Shown here in pieces: positions 1 through 8,677 of a stretch of DNA of 64,000 nucleotides; position 1 is the stretch's first letter, and each line of letters opens with the position of its first letter. Under the pieces are notes generated by a model. That model did not search any database, had not been told where the DNA came from, and was given only the letters and a program-made list of their open reading frames with translations. Source of the DNA: Bombella dulcis (lineage in GTDB: Bacteria > Pseudomonadota > Alphaproteobacteria > Acetobacterales > Acetobacteraceae); NCBI RefSeq assembly GCF_026385505.1, contig NZ_JANIDV010000001.1, forward strand, positions 620,001-684,000, in the 5' to 3' direction. The translations under genes were made by a program, and so were the position numbers.

Positions 1-286
1 TGAGGCCTTCCGTGCTATTCTTGGTAAAGACGATCTCCCGCCGGTCCGCCGCATTGAGGAACCGGGCCACATCATCCCGCACGGCCTCATAGGCCTGCGT
101 GGTCCGTTCGCTCATGTCGTACAGACCACGATGGATGTTGGCGTAACAGTGCCGTGCCGCTTCGCTCATGGCGTCGATGACGCACTCCGGCTTCTGGGCG
201 GAGGCCGCACTGTCCAGAAAGACCAGCGGACGCCCATGAGCCGTTTCGGAAAGAATGGGGAAGCGGGCACGCACAGTATCAGACAT
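1..286 (-). CDS. sufS: Cysteine desulfurase SufS, N-terminal part
   Basis: The gene starts at 286 on the minus strand and runs off the window edge, so only about 95 N-terminal residues are visible. They include a stretch typical of class V aminotransferase-fold cysteine desulfurases: an early VFLDSAASAQKP segment, then ANIHRGLYDMSE and the start of an IVFTKNSTEGLN motif. The family uses PLP to take sulfur from cysteine and passes it to the SufBCD scaffold. Its ATG overlaps the end of sufD by 8 bp, which indicates translational coupling as the last visible gene of the SUF operon. The PLP lysine and catalytic cysteine lie outside the window. Confidence 0.93.
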   Translation of the reverse strand, partial: MSDTVRARFPILSETAHGRPLVFLDSAASAQKPECVIDAMSEAARHCYANIHRGLYDMSERTTQAYEAVRDDVARFLNAADRREIVFTKNSTEGL

Positions 287-1478
287 GGCCGGGCAATGCT
301 TTCAGCAGATAGTCACGCAGGCTCTCATGCTCCACAAGTTCCACCGTCTCCAAAAGGAAGGCCTGAACCAGCATGTCACGGGCCTGCTCTTCCAGAACAC
401 CACGGGAGCGGAGATAGAAAAGCTGGTCTTCATCCAATGCACCAACGGTCGCCCCGTGGCTGCACTTGACGTCATCAGCGTAAATCTCAAGCTCCGGCTT
501 GCTGTTCATCTGCGCCTTTTCGGACAGGAGCAGGGCCTGATTCATCTGGTAACCATCGGTCTTCTGGGCAATCTGGTCCACCAGAATCTTGCCCTGGAAC
601 ACGCCCTGTCCATTTTCGGACAGCACCGTCCGTACCGTCTGGCGGGACGTGCAGTCCGGAGAGGCATGGTGAATCATGGAAGACAGATCATTCAGCCGAC
701 TGCCATCAACAAGCTGGATGGCATTGACGTTCGTGTTGCTGAACGACCCGGAAAGCTGGCTGACCACTTCCTGGCGGGCCAGAACGCCGCCCTGGTTGAG
801 CGTAAAGCTGTCATAATTGCCCCGCTCACCAATACAGGCCCCCACGATCGCCAGACGGGCCGCCTCACGGCTTTCCACCTGCTTCGTAACATGGCTGAGA
901 TGTGCATTGGCTGCACAATGGACATCCATCTGGGGGTTGGTCAGATACTGGCCCTCACCAAGCTGGATATCCAGCAGGGTCAGCCGTGCCCCCTCATCCA
1001 GCGTAATGCTGTGATGAAGATGGGTGGACACACCGTTCCCTTCCGTCAGGCTGACCATGACAATCAGACCGGCATCCTTCCCGACCGGAACATGCAGGCG
1101 TGCCCCCGGCTGACGCAGGGCCGCATTCAGTCCGGCAGAGAAACGCCCTGCCAGCAGCGGCTGCACGGCAGACCCGTCACCATATTCCTGCACATCCATG
1201 CAGGCCGGCAGATGGGACAGCCCCTTACAGAACCGCCCATTGGCAAAAACCAGCAGGCCATCATGGGTCGGCAGGTTCAGCCCGTCGATACGCTGCTTCA
1301 CGGCGGCATCATCCAGAGCTGGTGCTACCTGCCATGCAATTCCATTCAGGGACTGGAGCGGCGTATAATGCCATGCTTCCACCCGCCTTGTCGGCAGCCC
1401 TTCCGTCCCCAGCAGGGCTGCACGCTCCCCGGCACGGCCCGTCAGGGCCTGCCAGGCTGCTGCACTGTTCTCACTCAC
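279..1478 (-). CDS. sufD: Fe-S cluster assembly protein SufD
   Basis: A 399-residue protein of the SufB/SufD family. The C-terminal half carries the family core, with DDVKCSHGATVGALDEDQLFYLRSRG near residues 335-360. SufD forms the SufBC2D scaffold on which Fe-S clusters are built in the cytoplasm. The N-terminal part is divergent, as is usual for SufD compared with SufB. The start codon overlaps the sufC stop by 4 bp and the end overlaps sufS by 8 bp, so the order is sufB-C-D-S. Length and context agree with the family. Confidence 0.96.
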   Translation of the reverse strand: MSENSAAAWQALTGRAGERAALLGTEGLPTRRVEAWHYTPLQSLNGIAWQVAPALDDAAVKQRIDGLNLPTHDGLLVFANGRFCKGLSHLPACMDVQEYGDGSAVQPLLAGRFSAGLNAALRQPGARLHVPVGKDAGLIVMVSLTEGNGVSTHLHHSITLDEGARLTLLDIQLGEGQYLTNPQMDVHCAANAHLSHVTKQVESREAARLAIVGACIGERGNYDSFTLNQGGVLARQEVVSQLSGSFSNTNVNAIQLVDGSRLNDLSSMIHHASPDCTSRQTVRTVLSENGQGVFQGKILVDQIAQKTDGYQMNQALLLSEKAQMNSKPELEIYADDVKCSHGATVGALDEDQLFYLRSRGVLEEQARDMLVQAFLLETVELVEHESLRDYLLKALPGHV

Positions 1479-2245
1479 GCTGCTGCCTCAAGAAACTGTT
1501 TGTAGCCCTGTTTTTCCAGCAGGGTGGCCACTTCCGGCCCGCCACTATGGATGATGCGCCCGTGGGCCATGACATGCACACGGTCCGGCACGATATAGTC
1601 CAGAAGACGCTGATGATGGGTGATCACCAGAGACGAGAAATCCGGCCCCCGCAGGGAATTGACGCCATCCGCCACGATGCGCAGCGCATCAATATCCAGC
1701 CCGCTGTCCGTCTCATCCAGGATAGCCAGTGAAGGCTTGAGCAGGCGCATCTGAAGCACTTCATTGCGCTTCTTCTCACCACCGGAGAAGCCGACATTCA
1801 CGGCACGCTTGAGCATCTCGCCGGACATGGAAAGACGGCCCGTTTCCTCCCGTGCCAGCTTGAGGAAGGACACGGCATCCAGCTCTTCCTCACCACGGGC
1901 CTTGCGCACGGCATTCACGGCCGTCCGCAGGAAGTTGGCGTTATTGACACCCGGCAGCTCCACAGGGGACTGGAAGGCAAGAAACACACCCAGTGCGGCA
2001 CGCTCTTCCGGCTCCAGCTCCAGCAGGTCCTGCCCCTTGAAATGAGCGGAACCACCCGTCACCTCGTAATCCTCACGCCCTGCCAGAACGTAGGACAGCG
2101 TGGACTTGCCGGACCCGTTCGGCCCCATGATGACATGAACCTCTCCCTTGGGGATTGTCAGGTCCAGACCCTTCAGAATTTCCTTGGAGGTTCCGTCAGC
2201 ATCGATCTGGGCCTTCAGCCCTTCAATCTTCAGAAAATCACTCAT
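1475..2245 (-). CDS. sufC: Fe-S cluster assembly ATPase SufC
   Basis: A 256-residue ABC-type ATPase without membrane segments. Visible motifs are the Walker A GPNGSGKS at residues 41-48, the ABC signature SGGEKKR at about 154-160, the Walker B ILDETDSGLD near 175, and the switch histidine region ITHHQRLLD near 200. SufC drives conformational change of the SufB-SufD scaffold by ATP hydrolysis. It starts 3 bp after the sufB stop and overlaps sufD by 4 bp. All catalytic motifs are intact. Confidence 0.97.
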   Translation of the reverse strand: MSDFLKIEGLKAQIDADGTSKEILKGLDLTIPKGEVHVIMGPNGSGKSTLSYVLAGREDYEVTGGSAHFKGQDLLELEPEERAALGVFLAFQSPVELPGVNNANFLRTAVNAVRKARGEEELDAVSFLKLAREETGRLSMSGEMLKRAVNVGFSGGEKKRNEVLQMRLLKPSLAILDETDSGLDIDALRIVADGVNSLRGPDFSSLVITHHQRLLDYIVPDRVHVMAHGRIIHSGGPEVATLLEKQGYKQFLEAAA

Positions 2246-2248
2246 AGC

Positions 2249-3730
2249 TTAACCCACGCTCCCTTCCAGACTGATCTGAAGCAGCTTCTGTGCTTCCACA
2301 GCAAATTCCATCGGGAGTTCCTTAAGAACTTCCCGGCAGAAACCGTTCACGATCAGGCCAACGGCTTCCTCTTCTGAAAAACCACGGGACCGGCAGTAAA
2401 AGAGCTGGTCCTCGGAAATTTTGGATGTTGTCGCCTCATGCTCGATGCGTGCGCTCATGTTGCGGCTCTCGATATAGGGAACCGTATGGGCACCGCACTG
2501 GTCACCGATCAGCAGACTGTCACACTGGGTGAAGTTGCGTCCGTTGCGTGCCTTGGGCTGCATACGGACAAGCCCACGATAGGTACTGTCCGACTGACCA
2601 GCGGATATGGTCTTCGCCACGATGGTGGACCGTGTATCCGGGGCCAGATGGATCATCTTCGTGCCTGTATCGGCCTGCTGATGCCCGTTCGTCACGGCAA
2701 CGGAATAGAACTCACCAACCGATCCCTTCCCTGCCAGAATGCAGGATGGATACTTCCACGTAATGGCGGAACCGGTCTCGACCTGTGTCCATGAGATGCG
2801 GGCACGGTCACCTTTGCAGATGCCCCGCTTGGTCACGAAGTTATAGATGCCGCCCTTGCCGTTCTCATCACCCGGATACCAGTTCTGCACCGTGGAATAT
2901 TTGATGAAGGCATCTTCCATCGCCACCAGCTCGACCACAGCAGCATGAAGCTGGTTCTCGTCACGCTGCGGAGCCGTGCAGCCTTCCAGATAGGAGACGG
3001 TGGCCTGATCCTCGGCAATGATCAGCGTCCGCTCGAACTGTCCCGTATTACGGGCATTGATGCGGAAGTAGGTGGACAGCTCCATCGGGCACCGCACCCC
3101 TTTGGGCACGTACACGAAAGACCCGTCGGTAAAGACGGCCGAATTCAGGGCCGAGAAGAAATTGTCCGCCACGGGCACGACCGTACCCAGATATTTCTTC
3201 ACCAGTTCAGGATGCTCGATGATGGCCTCGGAGATCGGGCAGAAAATCACGCCCGCCTCGGCCAGCGTTTTGCGGAAGGTCGTTGCCACGGAGACACTGT
3301 CGAACACCGCATCCACGGCCACGGGCGTCTTCTGCCCTGCGCCTTCCACACCGGCCAGCATCTCCTGCTCATGCAGGGGGATGCCAAGCTTCTCGTAGGT
3401 CTTCAGCAGCTCGGGATCGACCTCATCAAGGCTCTTGGGGCCATCCTTCTTCTTGGGCTGGGCGAAATAGTGGGCATCCTGATAGTCAATCGGCGGATGC
3501 TTGACCTTTGCCCAGTTCGGCTCGCTCATTTCCTGCCAGGCACGGAAGGCCTTCAGACGCCATTCCAGCATCCACTGTGGCTCTTTCTTGCGAGCGGAAA
3601 TCAGCCGGACGATGTCCTCATTCAGCCCCTTCGGGGCGAGGTCCATCTCCACATTCGTCTCAAAACCCCACTCGTAATTGGACTTGGCCAGTTTCTCAAC
3701 GGTTTCACGGGTTTCCGACACAGCCGGCAT
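2249..3730 (-). CDS. sufB: Fe-S cluster assembly scaffold SufB
   Basis: A 493-residue SufB. The start at 3730 is chosen because the minus strand has GGGAGGA just upstream; a longer reading from 3757 is possible. The sequence has the family core, with [24 protein letters not shown] and the C-terminal [20 protein letters not shown] segment near residue 435, where cysteine and histidine residues of the cluster site reside. It works with SufC and SufD as the de novo Fe-S scaffold. The first 26 bp overlap the end of the Rrf2 regulator gene, so regulator and scaffold are probably co-transcribed. Confidence 0.97.
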   Translation of the reverse strand: MPAVSETRETVEKLAKSNYEWGFETNVEMDLAPKGLNEDIVRLISARKKEPQWMLEWRLKAFRAWQEMSEPNWAKVKHPPIDYQDAHYFAQPKKKDGPKSLDEVDPELLKTYEKLGIPLHEQEMLAGVEGAGQKTPVAVDAVFDSVSVATTFRKTLAEAGVIFCPISEAIIEHPELVKKYLGTVVPVADNFFSALNSAVFTDGSFVYVPKGVRCPMELSTYFRINARNTGQFERTLIIAEDQATVSYLEGCTAPQRDENQLHAAVVELVAMEDAFIKYSTVQNWYPGDENGKGGIYNFVTKRGICKGDRARISWTQVETGSAITWKYPSCILAGKGSVGEFYSVAVTNGHQQADTGTKMIHLAPDTRSTIVAKTISAGQSDSTYRGLVRMQPKARNGRNFTQCDSLLIGDQCGAHTVPYIESRNMSARIEHEATTSKISEDQLFYCRSRGFSEEEAVGLIVNGFCREVLKELPMEFAVEAQKLLQISLEGSVG

Positions 3731-4199
3731 GACATCCTCCCTGTTCCTCAGGTCCACGCATCGTCGCTCCCGCCGATGCGGCAGAGGACGGATCGAATTT
3801 CAGATCGGGGTTGGCCATATCTGCCAGAGATATGGTCTCAAGGGCCTGACGGACCGCTCCATTGACCATATCCCATTGCCCGGACAGGCCGCAGGTTTCC
3901 CCGTGGGCACATTCCCTGCCATCACAACAGGCCGTCACACAGATGGGGCCATCCACGACGGTGATCACCCGTGCTACAGAAATGTCCTTCAGCTCCTCGG
4001 CCAGACGGTACCCGCCCCGTGCGCCACGGTAGGACACGACCAGCCCACCCGCTGCCAGTCCCTTCAGCAGCTTGGCGACGGTTGGTTCCGGCACGCCGGT
4101 CTCCTGCGCCAGAGACGCAGCCGTGGCCAGATCGCCACGCACACCAAGACGTACAAGAACAACAGTCGCATAATCAGCCAGTTTGGACAGTCTCAGCAC
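3705..4199 (-). CDS. Rrf2-family regulator of the SUF operon
   Basis: A 164-residue Rrf2-family transcription factor. The N-terminal winged helix ([19 protein letters not shown]) and the [16 protein letters not shown] wing are typical. A cysteine cluster [17 protein letters not shown] near residues 88-104 could bind an Fe-S cluster, as in IscR and related SUF regulators. Cys-rich residues also occur at the C-terminus (GGCHAGC). As first gene of the operon it is likely a cluster-sensing autoregulator that adjusts suf expression to Fe-S demand; that role is inferred from family and position. It overlaps sufB by 26 bp. Confidence 0.92.
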   Translation of the reverse strand: MLRLSKLADYATVVLVRLGVRGDLATAASLAQETGVPEPTVAKLLKGLAAGGLVVSYRGARGGYRLAEELKDISVARVITVVDGPICVTACCDGRECAHGETCGLSGQWDMVNGAVRQALETISLADMANPDLKFDPSSAASAGATMRGPEEQGGCHAGCVGNP

Positions 4200-4233
4200 G
4201 ATGAAAAACCTACAGCCTGTATCAATGATTCTT

Positions 4234-4262
4234 AATTTAAGACCCTACCGGTCCCCATTCAA
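4234..4262 (-). promoter_or_regulatory. Predicted suf operon promoter with inverted repeat
   Basis: Read on the minus strand there is a TTGAAT -35 (4257-4262), a 17-bp spacer and a TAAATT -10 (4234-4239), placing transcription start about 28 nt before the regulator ATG at 4199. The -10 lies inside CTTAAATTAAG (4231-4241), an inverted repeat that could be an operator for the Rrf2 protein. The promoter is a pattern match only. Confidence 0.5.
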
Positions 4263-4336
4263 GGAAGTGACCCATATTTTTCCGGGGGTCAAGCTTTATG
4301 TAATATTCATATGAAACAGGCCCTGTCCGGCCCTCA

Positions 4337-5593
4337 TCACGGGACAAGCAGGATGAGTAGAGCCTCCAGCACGGCACCTACCACAAAACCGACCACAGTG
4401 CCATTAACCCGGATATAGGCCAGGTCCTTCCCGATGCCGGATTCCAGACGGGATGACAGGCTGTCCGCATCCCACTGCCCGACGACACGGGCAATCATGC
4501 CCGCCACAGTCTGCTGCATCTGCGGCAGGGCCTGCCTGACAGCCTGACGGACCGCCTGATCCAACTGGCTGGACAGGTCCGTCCGCTGTGAAAGCATATC
4601 CACCAGCTGCTGATAGGCCGTCTTCAGGGCCTGCACGTTCAGCCCGTCATCACGCTGGCTGTCGTCCTCCACCATCTGGCAGAAACGCCGCCACAGGCCG
4701 CCGCTCCACTCTTTCACACTGTCGTGAGAGAAAAAGGCCGTGATGCTGTCCATCAGATCATGAGCACTCTGGGGGTCTTCATCCAGCTGGTGAATTTTCT
4801 TCCGTACCCAGCGGGTGAAACCATGCCGGATATCGGAATCCATCGGGTCCACCCGGTTCAGCTCCGCCTTCAGGGCCGTCAGCACCTGCGTGGCCACCGA
4901 CGCCCCGATCGCCCAGCCCAGCAGCCGTCCCCCCTGCTCCCGCACCCGTTTTTCCACAAAACTGTGCAGGTCCGCTTCCTTCGTATTCACCAGCTCCTTG
5001 AACTGGGCCAGGAAGAACGAGAAAACCTCCTGATGCACGTCACCATCCACCATGGCCCGCAGCCCACGGATGACAAGGGCGGCAATGTCGTCCCGCTTCA
5101 TCAGGGTCGGGAACAGGGTGGCCAGAAATGAACCGCCCCGCCCGTCTCCCATCCGTTCCAGCACGGCCGGAGCCAGACCCCGCAGATGCCGGAGCAGATG
5201 CTCCTCCGTTTCATCCCGCTGAAGGAGACGGGCCAGAGCGGCTGGCAGGTCAGCCCGCTCCAGAAGACGGAACAGTTCCTCTTCCGTCAGGAAATGCTCG
5301 ACCATGAAACGCCCGAGAGCTTCCCCCAGCTGGGCCTTGCGCTGCGGCAGGATGGCCGTATGTGGAATGGGCAGACCCAGCGGATGACGGAACAGGGCCG
5401 TGACGGCAAACCAGTCGGCCAGCCCCCCCACGACACCGGCCTGACTGCCCGCACGCACCATCTCCAGCCAGAGCGAAGGCCCGAACAGCTTCTGCCAGAG
5501 GCTCAGCCGACTGATGACCGCCAGTGCAGAGGCACCAGCCAGCAGCAGGGTGGCCCAGAAAGAAACCCGATTTTTACGCACCGGAACGGACAT
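4337..5593 (-). CDS. DUF445 family membrane protein
   Basis: A 418-residue protein of the DUF445 (YjiN-like) family. It has an N-terminal hydrophobic segment at about residues 11-29, the family signature QAGVVGGLADWFAVTALFRHPLGLPIPHTAIL at about 50-82, a long helical middle, and a C-terminal hydrophobic segment (VVGFVVGAVLEALLILLVP). The family is inner-membrane anchored and has no established biochemical role. The ATG at 5593 follows an AGGAGG by 13 bp, a long spacing. It lies upstream of the suf operon on the same strand but separated by the suf promoter. Confidence 0.9.
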   Translation of the reverse strand: MSVPVRKNRVSFWATLLLAGASALAVISRLSLWQKLFGPSLWLEMVRAGSQAGVVGGLADWFAVTALFRHPLGLPIPHTAILPQRKAQLGEALGRFMVEHFLTEEELFRLLERADLPAALARLLQRDETEEHLLRHLRGLAPAVLERMGDGRGGSFLATLFPTLMKRDDIAALVIRGLRAMVDGDVHQEVFSFFLAQFKELVNTKEADLHSFVEKRVREQGGRLLGWAIGASVATQVLTALKAELNRVDPMDSDIRHGFTRWVRKKIHQLDEDPQSAHDLMDSITAFFSHDSVKEWSGGLWRRFCQMVEDDSQRDDGLNVQALKTAYQQLVDMLSQRTDLSSQLDQAVRQAVRQALPQMQQTVAGMIARVVGQWDADSLSSRLESGIGKDLAYIRVNGTVVGFVVGAVLEALLILLVP

Positions 5594-5697
5594 GATGTTG
5601 GGCTAACCTCCTATGGCCGCCTGCACGGAGCCGATCCGGGCACCTGCCATCCCGGAAAACAGCAGTAGAACACGGATCACACGACAGCGAACACTTA

Positions 5698-5725
5698 TTA
5701 ACAGCACTTGGCGCATTAACATAAT
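5698..5725 (+). promoter_or_regulatory. Predicted ppc promoter
   Basis: TTAACA (5698-5703), 16-bp spacer, CATAAT (5720-5725). Transcription would start near 5732, which excludes the TTG at 5725 as the ppc start and supports the ATG at 5782 or 5812. Confidence 0.4.
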
Positions 5726-5781
5726 TGAGCCTATACAGGAACGACCGTGCCGGTAATGGAGCCATACCCTTTCCGGCTGCC

Positions 5782-8604
5782 ATGAGATCAAGACAAGCGA
5801 GACTGTTCCCCATGCCAGATTGCGCCTCCCCTGCTGACGCATCGCCTGCCGAACTGATTGAATCCTGCGCCACGGTGCTGAAACATGCACCGCATGACCT
5901 TTCCGGCCTGATCATTTCCATTGCGGAAAAAACGGGGACGGAAAACGGGCTGGACACGATCGGGCAGGCTGTCCGTCTGTTGCGGGACCGCAACTTTGTG
6001 ACCCGTGCCGATGCCCTGCGCCGCTATATCGGTCTGGAGCATGACGGTGCGGAATGCCCGCCGGAACCTCGCCTGCGCAAAGTGGCAGAGCAGCTGGTCG
6101 CCCAGGCCCGGACACCTGATGACCTTGCCTCCACCGGTTTTGCTGCCGTCTTCACCGCACACCCGACCTTTGCTCTGGCCAATGATGTTTACGAACTGTT
6201 GGCCCGCCGTGCTGAAGACCCTTCCTGCCCGGTTCCCTCCCTGCCGACCCACCGTCGCAGCACGCCACCAACACTGGATGAAGAACAGGCCCTTGCCCTT
6301 GCCGCCATCACCCGCGGGCGTGATGCGCTGGACAGGCTGTCTGCGGAAATCTTCCAGACTGCCCGCCGTCGCTGGCCCGATGTCACGGAACTGACCCCAG
6401 CCTCCGTCCGGCTGGCAAGCTGGGTCGGGTTCGATACGGATGGCCGCAATGACATCGGCTGGTGGGATACCATCCGCATCCGTCTGGGTCTCAAGATCGC
6501 CCAGCTGGAACGCCTGCTGGATGGTCTGGGAAAAATGGACCTGAAAGACTCTGCCCTTGGCAGACGGGTTGAATCCGCCCTGCACGCCACGCAGAAGCAG
6601 CGGGAGGCCTGCCCCCGTTCTGTCCCCGGCCAGAGCATGAAGCCGGAAGACATTGCCCGTTTCTCCCATATTCTCATCGACCTGCGGGAAACGGCCCTAC
6701 TCAGTGCAGAAGAGCTTCTCCCCCTCTTCCGGACAGAAGCCGCCGGACTGGATGAAGCCGCTGCCCGTCGGCTGGATGTCATCCGCACGGGCTTCCTCAA
6801 TCATGGGCTGGGGCTGTCCCACATCCATACCCGCCTCAATGCGGCACAGATTTACAACGTGGCCCGCACGAGGCTGGGCCTGACGGATGACCCGACCCTG
6901 CCTTTCCATCGGCGTGCCCTTCTCTCGCACATTGATGCCGCCATGGATGACCTGAAGCCACTGGCCATCGACTTTGGTGCCCTGCTGGTGGAACCCAGCG
7001 CGGCATCACGCCTGATGATGACGATGGCGCAGATTCTCAAGCACGTTGATTCCGGGTCCCCCATCCGCTTCCTGATCGCCGAGACGGAAAGTGGCTATAC
7101 GCTGCTTGCCACGCTCTGGCTGGCCCGTCTCTTCGGCATCCGGGATGACCAGATCGAAATTTCCCCGCTCTTCGAAACGGAAACGGCTCTGGAGAATGGG
7201 GAAGAAATTCTGGAAGAAGCCTTCCGCTCTCCCCACTGGCGGGCCTATCTCCGGGCCAATGGCCGTCTGTCGCTCCAGTTCGGCTATTCGGATTCCGGGC
7301 GTTATGTCGGGCAGCTGGCCGCTGGCCCCATGGTCGAACGCCTGCGCCTGCGCACACTGGAGCTGATGAAAGAACATGGGCTGGAAGACATCGCCCTCAC
7401 CATGTTCGACACGCATGGTGAGAGCATCGGCCGTGGTGCCCATCCTTTCAGCCTGAAAGAGCGTCTGGAATATTTCTCCCCGGCCAATACACGCCATGCC
7501 CTGCGTGAAGCAGGTATCACGAGCCGGGTGGAAGCCGCTTTTCAGGGCGGTGATGGTTACCTTTCCTTCGGGACGGACAGGCTCGCCTCCTCCACCATTG
7601 CGACGCTGGCCGAGTTCGTGGCCTCACAGGGCGAACCCATTGCCACGGACAGGCTGAAAGACCCGCTTTTCAACAAGCCTGATTTTGCCATGGATTTCTT
7701 CTCCACCATCGCCCTGAAGATGGGCGATCTGGTGAATGACCCTGGCTATACTGCCCTGCTGAGTGCCTTCGGGCCTGCGCTGGTGGACAAGACCGGCTCC
7801 CGCCCCTCTGCACGCCAGTCCGACACGGCACGAGTGACACGCATCACCCATCCGAGCCAGATCCGTGCCATTCCTAACAATGCCATTCTCCAGCAGCTGG
7901 GCTGGTGGGCCAATGTCCTGCACGGCCTTGGCGGAGCCGCCCGCCGTCACACGGAACAGTTTGAGCAGCTGCGCCACAGCTCGCCCCGTTTCCGCCAGCT
8001 GATGGATTTTGCCTCCCAGGCCCTGAAACATTCAGACCTTGATGTCCTGCGGGCCACCATTCACCAGCTGGACCCCGGCACATGGCTGAACCGTGCCGCC
8101 GACTGCGACAATGCTGATGAACGGGTTCACTTCCTCAACATTGCCCGTGATCTGGAAGAACTGGAATTCTGGAAGAGCGTTCCGGCCCTCTTCCGCCGCA
8201 TCCAGAGGGAAGACATCGCCCTGCGCTCCGCATGGCCTGAAGCCCCCCGCATGGATGTGAACGAGAAGCTGCTCCATGTCATCCGCTTCGCCCTGATGGA
8301 CCGCATCTGGACACTGGGAACACACATCCCCTATTTCGGCCCCCGTGGCGGGCTGACGCGGGAAGCCATCACGACGCTGATCCTCTGCCTTGATGTCCCA
8401 CGGGCACTGCGCCTGCTGGATGATCTCTTTCCCATCACGGCCCCCAGCATTGCTGATCTCGATTTCGGTGAACCGGGCGGTGCCGGTGTGGCGCAGGGCT
8501 TCGCCCGTGAACATCGGGAAATCTTCCAGCCCCTGCGGGACGCGTTCGACCTGCTTCGTGAAGTCGGCGTGGCCATCATGCACGCCAATCACTGCTTCGG
8601 CTGA
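5782..8604 (+). CDS. ppc: Divergent phosphoenolpyruvate carboxylase
   Basis: A protein of about 940 residues, the usual PEP carboxylase length. The family carboxylates PEP with bicarbonate to oxaloacetate, replenishing the TCA cycle. Recognisable motifs are FTAHPT (near 124-129, catalytic His kept), GYSDSGR (near 501-507), GESIGRGAHP (near 546-555) and SRPSAR followed by IRAIPN (near 674-698). The motifs differ from the classical forms: the GYSDSxKD lysine is Arg, the first His and Arg of FHGRGG are Asp and His, and the C-terminal MRNTG ending is replaced by MHANHCFG. Function is therefore less certain than family membership. The start is ambiguous between ATG 5782 and ATG 5812; a TTG at 5725 lies in the predicted promoter. 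Confidence 0.82.
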   Translation: MRSRQARLFPMPDCASPADASPAELIESCATVLKHAPHDLSGLIISIAEKTGTENGLDTIGQAVRLLRDRNFVTRADALRRYIGLEHDGAECPPEPRLRKVAEQLVAQARTPDDLASTGFAAVFTAHPTFALANDVYELLARRAEDPSCPVPSLPTHRRSTPPTLDEEQALALAAITRGRDALDRLSAEIFQTARRRWPDVTELTPASVRLASWVGFDTDGRNDIGWWDTIRIRLGLKIAQLERLLDGLGKMDLKDSALGRRVESALHATQKQREACPRSVPGQSMKPEDIARFSHILIDLRETALLSAEELLPLFRTEAAGLDEAAARRLDVIRTGFLNHGLGLSHIHTRLNAAQIYNVARTRLGLTDDPTLPFHRRALLSHIDAAMDDLKPLAIDFGALLVEPSAASRLMMTMAQILKHVDSGSPIRFLIAETESGYTLLATLWLARLFGIRDDQIEISPLFETETALENGEEILEEAFRSPHWRAYLRANGRLSLQFGYSDSGRYVGQLAAGPMVERLRLRTLELMKEHGLEDIALTMFDTHGESIGRGAHPFSLKERLEYFSPANTRHALREAGITSRVEAAFQGGDGYLSFGTDRLASSTIATLAEFVASQGEPIATDRLKDPLFNKPDFAMDFFSTIALKMGDLVNDPGYTALLSAFGPALVDKTGSRPSARQSDTARVTRITHPSQIRAIPNNAILQQLGWWANVLHGLGGAARRHTEQFEQLRHSSPRFRQLMDFASQALKHSDLDVLRATIHQLDPGTWLNRAADCDNADERVHFLNIARDLEELEFWKSVPALFRRIQREDIALRSAWPEAPRMDVNEKLLHVIRFALMDRIWTLGTHIPYFGPRGGLTREAITTLILCLDVPRALRLLDDLFPITAPSIADLDFGEPGGAGVAQGFAREHREIFQPLRDAFDLLREVGVAIMHANHCFG

Positions 8605-8637
8605 TACAGTCCTGCGGCCAGAAACGGCCTTCAGGAC

Positions 8638-8672
8638 AAAGGGCCTCTTTCCTTTCCGGAAAGAGGCCCTTT
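8638..8672. terminator. Bidirectional terminator between ppc and the ClC gene
   Basis: A perfect 15-bp inverted repeat (AAAGGGCCTCTTTCC at 8638-8652, mirrored at 8658-8672) with a 5-nt loop lies between the convergent ppc and ClC channel genes. T-tracts are short on both sides. Confidence 0.75.
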
Positions 8673-8677
8673 CTGAT

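Noticed and set aside
255-1505. Long plus-strand open frame antisense to sufD
   Set aside because: It mirrors the SufD gene, has no recognisable domain, and the codon bias belongs to the minus-strand gene; high GC often leaves such frames open.
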